This document shows positions 58,235-59,534 of a stretch of DNA of 59,534 bases, piece by piece. The notes below the pieces were generated by a model, which was given only the letters and a program-made list of their open reading frames with translations, was not told where the DNA came from and searched no databases. The position numbers and the translations under genes are program-made. This stretch comes from Clostridia bacterium (lineage in GTDB: Bacteria; Bacillota; Clostridia; Oscillospirales; Acutalibacteraceae). Location of the stretch: assembly GCA_017428525.1 (NCBI GenBank), contig JAFRQQ010000020.1:1-59534 (forward strand). The letters run 5' to 3'. The number at the start of each line of letters is the position of its first letter. Position 1 is the stretch's first letter.

Positions 58235-59534
58235 TTCGATTTCCTCTCTGCGCGGAGCCGTCCGACGCCGGCCGCACGAGACACCGTTCGCCGTAGCCGA
58301 TCAGATCCTGCCGGCCCGCGCGGCGCAGCGCTTCGCGCACCAGCCCGGCTTTGCGGGGGTCAAAGTATTGCAAAAGCGCGCGCTGCAGCGCTTTTTCGTG
58401 CGGATCCTTCGCCACATAAACGCTCTGCATCGTGTAAGGATCCAGCCCGGTATAAAACATGCAGGTCGACACCGTGCCGGGCGTCGGATAGAAATCCTGC
58501 ACCTGCTCGGGACGCAGATGCGCGTTTTTCAGGAATACGGCCAGCTCCACCGCCTCTTTCATCGTGCTGCCCGGATGGGAGGACATGAGATACGGCACGA
58601 GATACTGCTCTTTCCCGGCGGAGTCGGTCAGGGTAAAATACTTTTTTGAAAACTGCAGATACGCTTCGATGTGGGGCTTTCCCATTTTATCCAGCACCGC
58701 GGCGGAGCAGTGCTCGGGCGCGACCTTGAGCTGACCGCTGACATGATGCGTCACAAGCTCGCGGAAAAAACTGTCGTCCCGATCCTGCAGCAGATAATCA
58801 TAACGAATGCCCGAGCGGACAAACACTTTTTTGACCTTCGGGAGCTGCCGCACCGTGCGCAGAATATCAAGATACTCCTCGTGATTCGCCTGCAGGCGCG
58901 GACAGGGCTCCGGCGCAAGGCATTTCTTGCCCTTGCATAGGCCGCGCGTCTCCTGCCCGTCGCAGGACGGGCGGCGGAAATTCGCGGTCGGCCCGCCGAT
59001 GTCGTGAATATAGCCTTTGAAATCCGGTAAAGTTGTCAGCAGCTTCGCCTCAGTGACAATGGATTCCTTGCTGCGCGTCGTGATATAGCGCCCCTGATGA
59101 AAGGCCAGCGAGCAGAAATTACACGCGCCGAAGCAGCCACGGTTATGCGTGATGGAAAAGCGCACCTCTTCGATGCCGGGCACGCCGCCCATCGGCGCAT
59201 ACATCGGGTGAAAGGTCCGCATGTAAGGGAGCGCGTAGACGTGATCGAGCTCCTCCTGCGTGAGCGGAAGCGCCGGCAGATTCTGCACGAGCATCCGGCT
59301 GCCGTGGCGCTGCTTGAGCACCTTGCCGCGGAAGAAATCCTGCTCGTCCTGCTGCTGCCGGCAGGAAACGGCGTATTCTTTTTTGGATTTGCAGACATTC
59401 TCAAACGAGGGGCATTCCACACCGCCGTAGGGCGTTTCGCGCACATCCACGGCATAGCAGGTGCCGCGAATCTCCCGCAGCTGCGCCACCGGTTCCCCGG
59501 CGTCGAGCCGCTGCGCGATCTCCACCATCGAGCG
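58131..59534 (-). CDS. ygiQ: YgiQ-family radical SAM protein, C-terminal part (5' end outside window)
   Basis: The frame is open to the window edge, so the N-terminus is missing; about 467 residues are seen, compared with 600-740 in the family. The radical SAM motif is CFGACNFC, near residue 135 of the visible part, and KVAPEHCSAAVLDKMGKP, PYLMSSHPGSTMKEA and QDFYPTPGTVSTCMFYTGLDP are family hallmarks. Function is unknown. The C-terminal 40 residues are a basic, low-complexity tail (SRRGEKQSKKQPPGERNRRS) that overlaps the start of the MBL gene by 104 bases in another frame. Confidence 0.92.
   Translation of the reverse strand, partial: RSMVEIAQRLDAGEPVAQLREIRGTCYAVDVRETPYGGVECPSFENVCKSKKEYAVSCRQQQDEQDFFRGKVLKQRHGSRMLVQNLPALPLTQEELDHVYALPYMRTFHPMYAPMGGVPGIEEVRFSITHNRGCFGACNFCSLAFHQGRYITTRSKESIVTEAKLLTTLPDFKGYIHDIGGPTANFRRPSCDGQETRGLCKGKKCLAPEPCPRLQANHEEYLDILRTVRQLPKVKKVFVRSGIRYDYLLQDRDDSFFRELVTHHVSGQLKVAPEHCSAAVLDKMGKPHIEAYLQFSKKYFTLTDSAGKEQYLVPYLMSSHPGSTMKEAVELAVFLKNAHLRPEQVQDFYPTPGTVSTCMFYTGLDPYTMQSVYVAKDPHEKALQRALLQYFDPRKAGLVREALRRAGRQDLIGYGERCLVRPASDGSAQRGNRNETSKASRRGEKQSKKQPPGERNRRSAGRSNKKR

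Overview
The window looks like a chromosomal segment of a spore-forming Clostridia member (Bacillota), probably a gut-type Oscillospiraceae/Ruminococcaceae relative. The pointers are a DUF3794-LysM SipL-like spore coat gene, SepF and DivIVA, YlbF, DUF4358, DUF3784 and YdbC proteins, strong AGGAGG ribosome sites, and the gene order miaB-ylbF-mutS-mutL-miaA-(HlyD-like)-yggS-sepF-divIVA-lspA-rlu. Most genes are GC-rich, which fills the opposite strand with long meaningless open frames. A few patches (1-360, 3010-4350, 12470-13300) are visibly AT-richer. No rRNA, tRNA, CRISPR array, transposase or phage gene was seen.

Layout. 1-6.4 kb (+): the tail of a DUF3784 protein, a GH28-like beta-helix enzyme, a large unrecognised barrel-like protein, a low-GC phosphotransferase, a small lipoprotein and a GH42 beta-galactosidase; this looks like a small plant-glycan (galactan/pectin) locus. 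6.5-7.8 kb: an XRE regulator between two perfect-stem terminators. 7.8-16.5 kb (-): secreted proteins, namely a 1248-residue beta-helix/InlB-repeat surface protein, a small secreted protein whose signal peptide is out of frame, a lipase-like protein and a metallophosphoesterase, with a PIN-like protein and a cupin among them. Three of the secreted proteins end in an amphipathic or hydrophobic C-terminal helix. 16.5-22.1 kb (-): an MFS transporter, then a MurJ/SpoVB-type flippase, a FemAB-type transferase and a DUF3592 membrane protein in one operon.

22.3-29.6 kb is mixed: a Lys-rich protein, a ferredoxin-fused aldo/keto reductase, thioredoxin, a SipL-like protein with a sigma-E-like promoter, YdbC, a Gfo/Idh/MocA oxidoreductase and an orphan oligopeptide-binding lipoprotein. 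29.8-35.5 kb (-) is one run, WYL regulator > SGNH hydrolase > DUF4358 > MBOAT > DHHW protein > lipoprotein, read as an O-acylation system for a surface polymer. 35.7-39.7 kb (+): a GlmU-like acyltransferase, GlmM, a DEDDh exonuclease and a lone RmlB, i.e. amino-sugar and dTDP-sugar supply.

39.8-59.5 kb (-): housekeeping genes for cell division (SepF, DivIVA), lipoprotein maturation (LspA), RNA modification (MiaA, MiaB, RluA-type), mismatch repair (MutS, MutL), a split transketolase, a DUF3006/ComEC-like MBL pair and a YgiQ-type radical SAM protein cut by the window edge. No single undescribed multi-gene system stands out. The most intriguing items are the out-of-frame signal peptide at an A6 tract, the shared C-terminal helices of the secreted proteins, the duplicated module in the PIN-like protein and the 104-base overlap of the last two genes.
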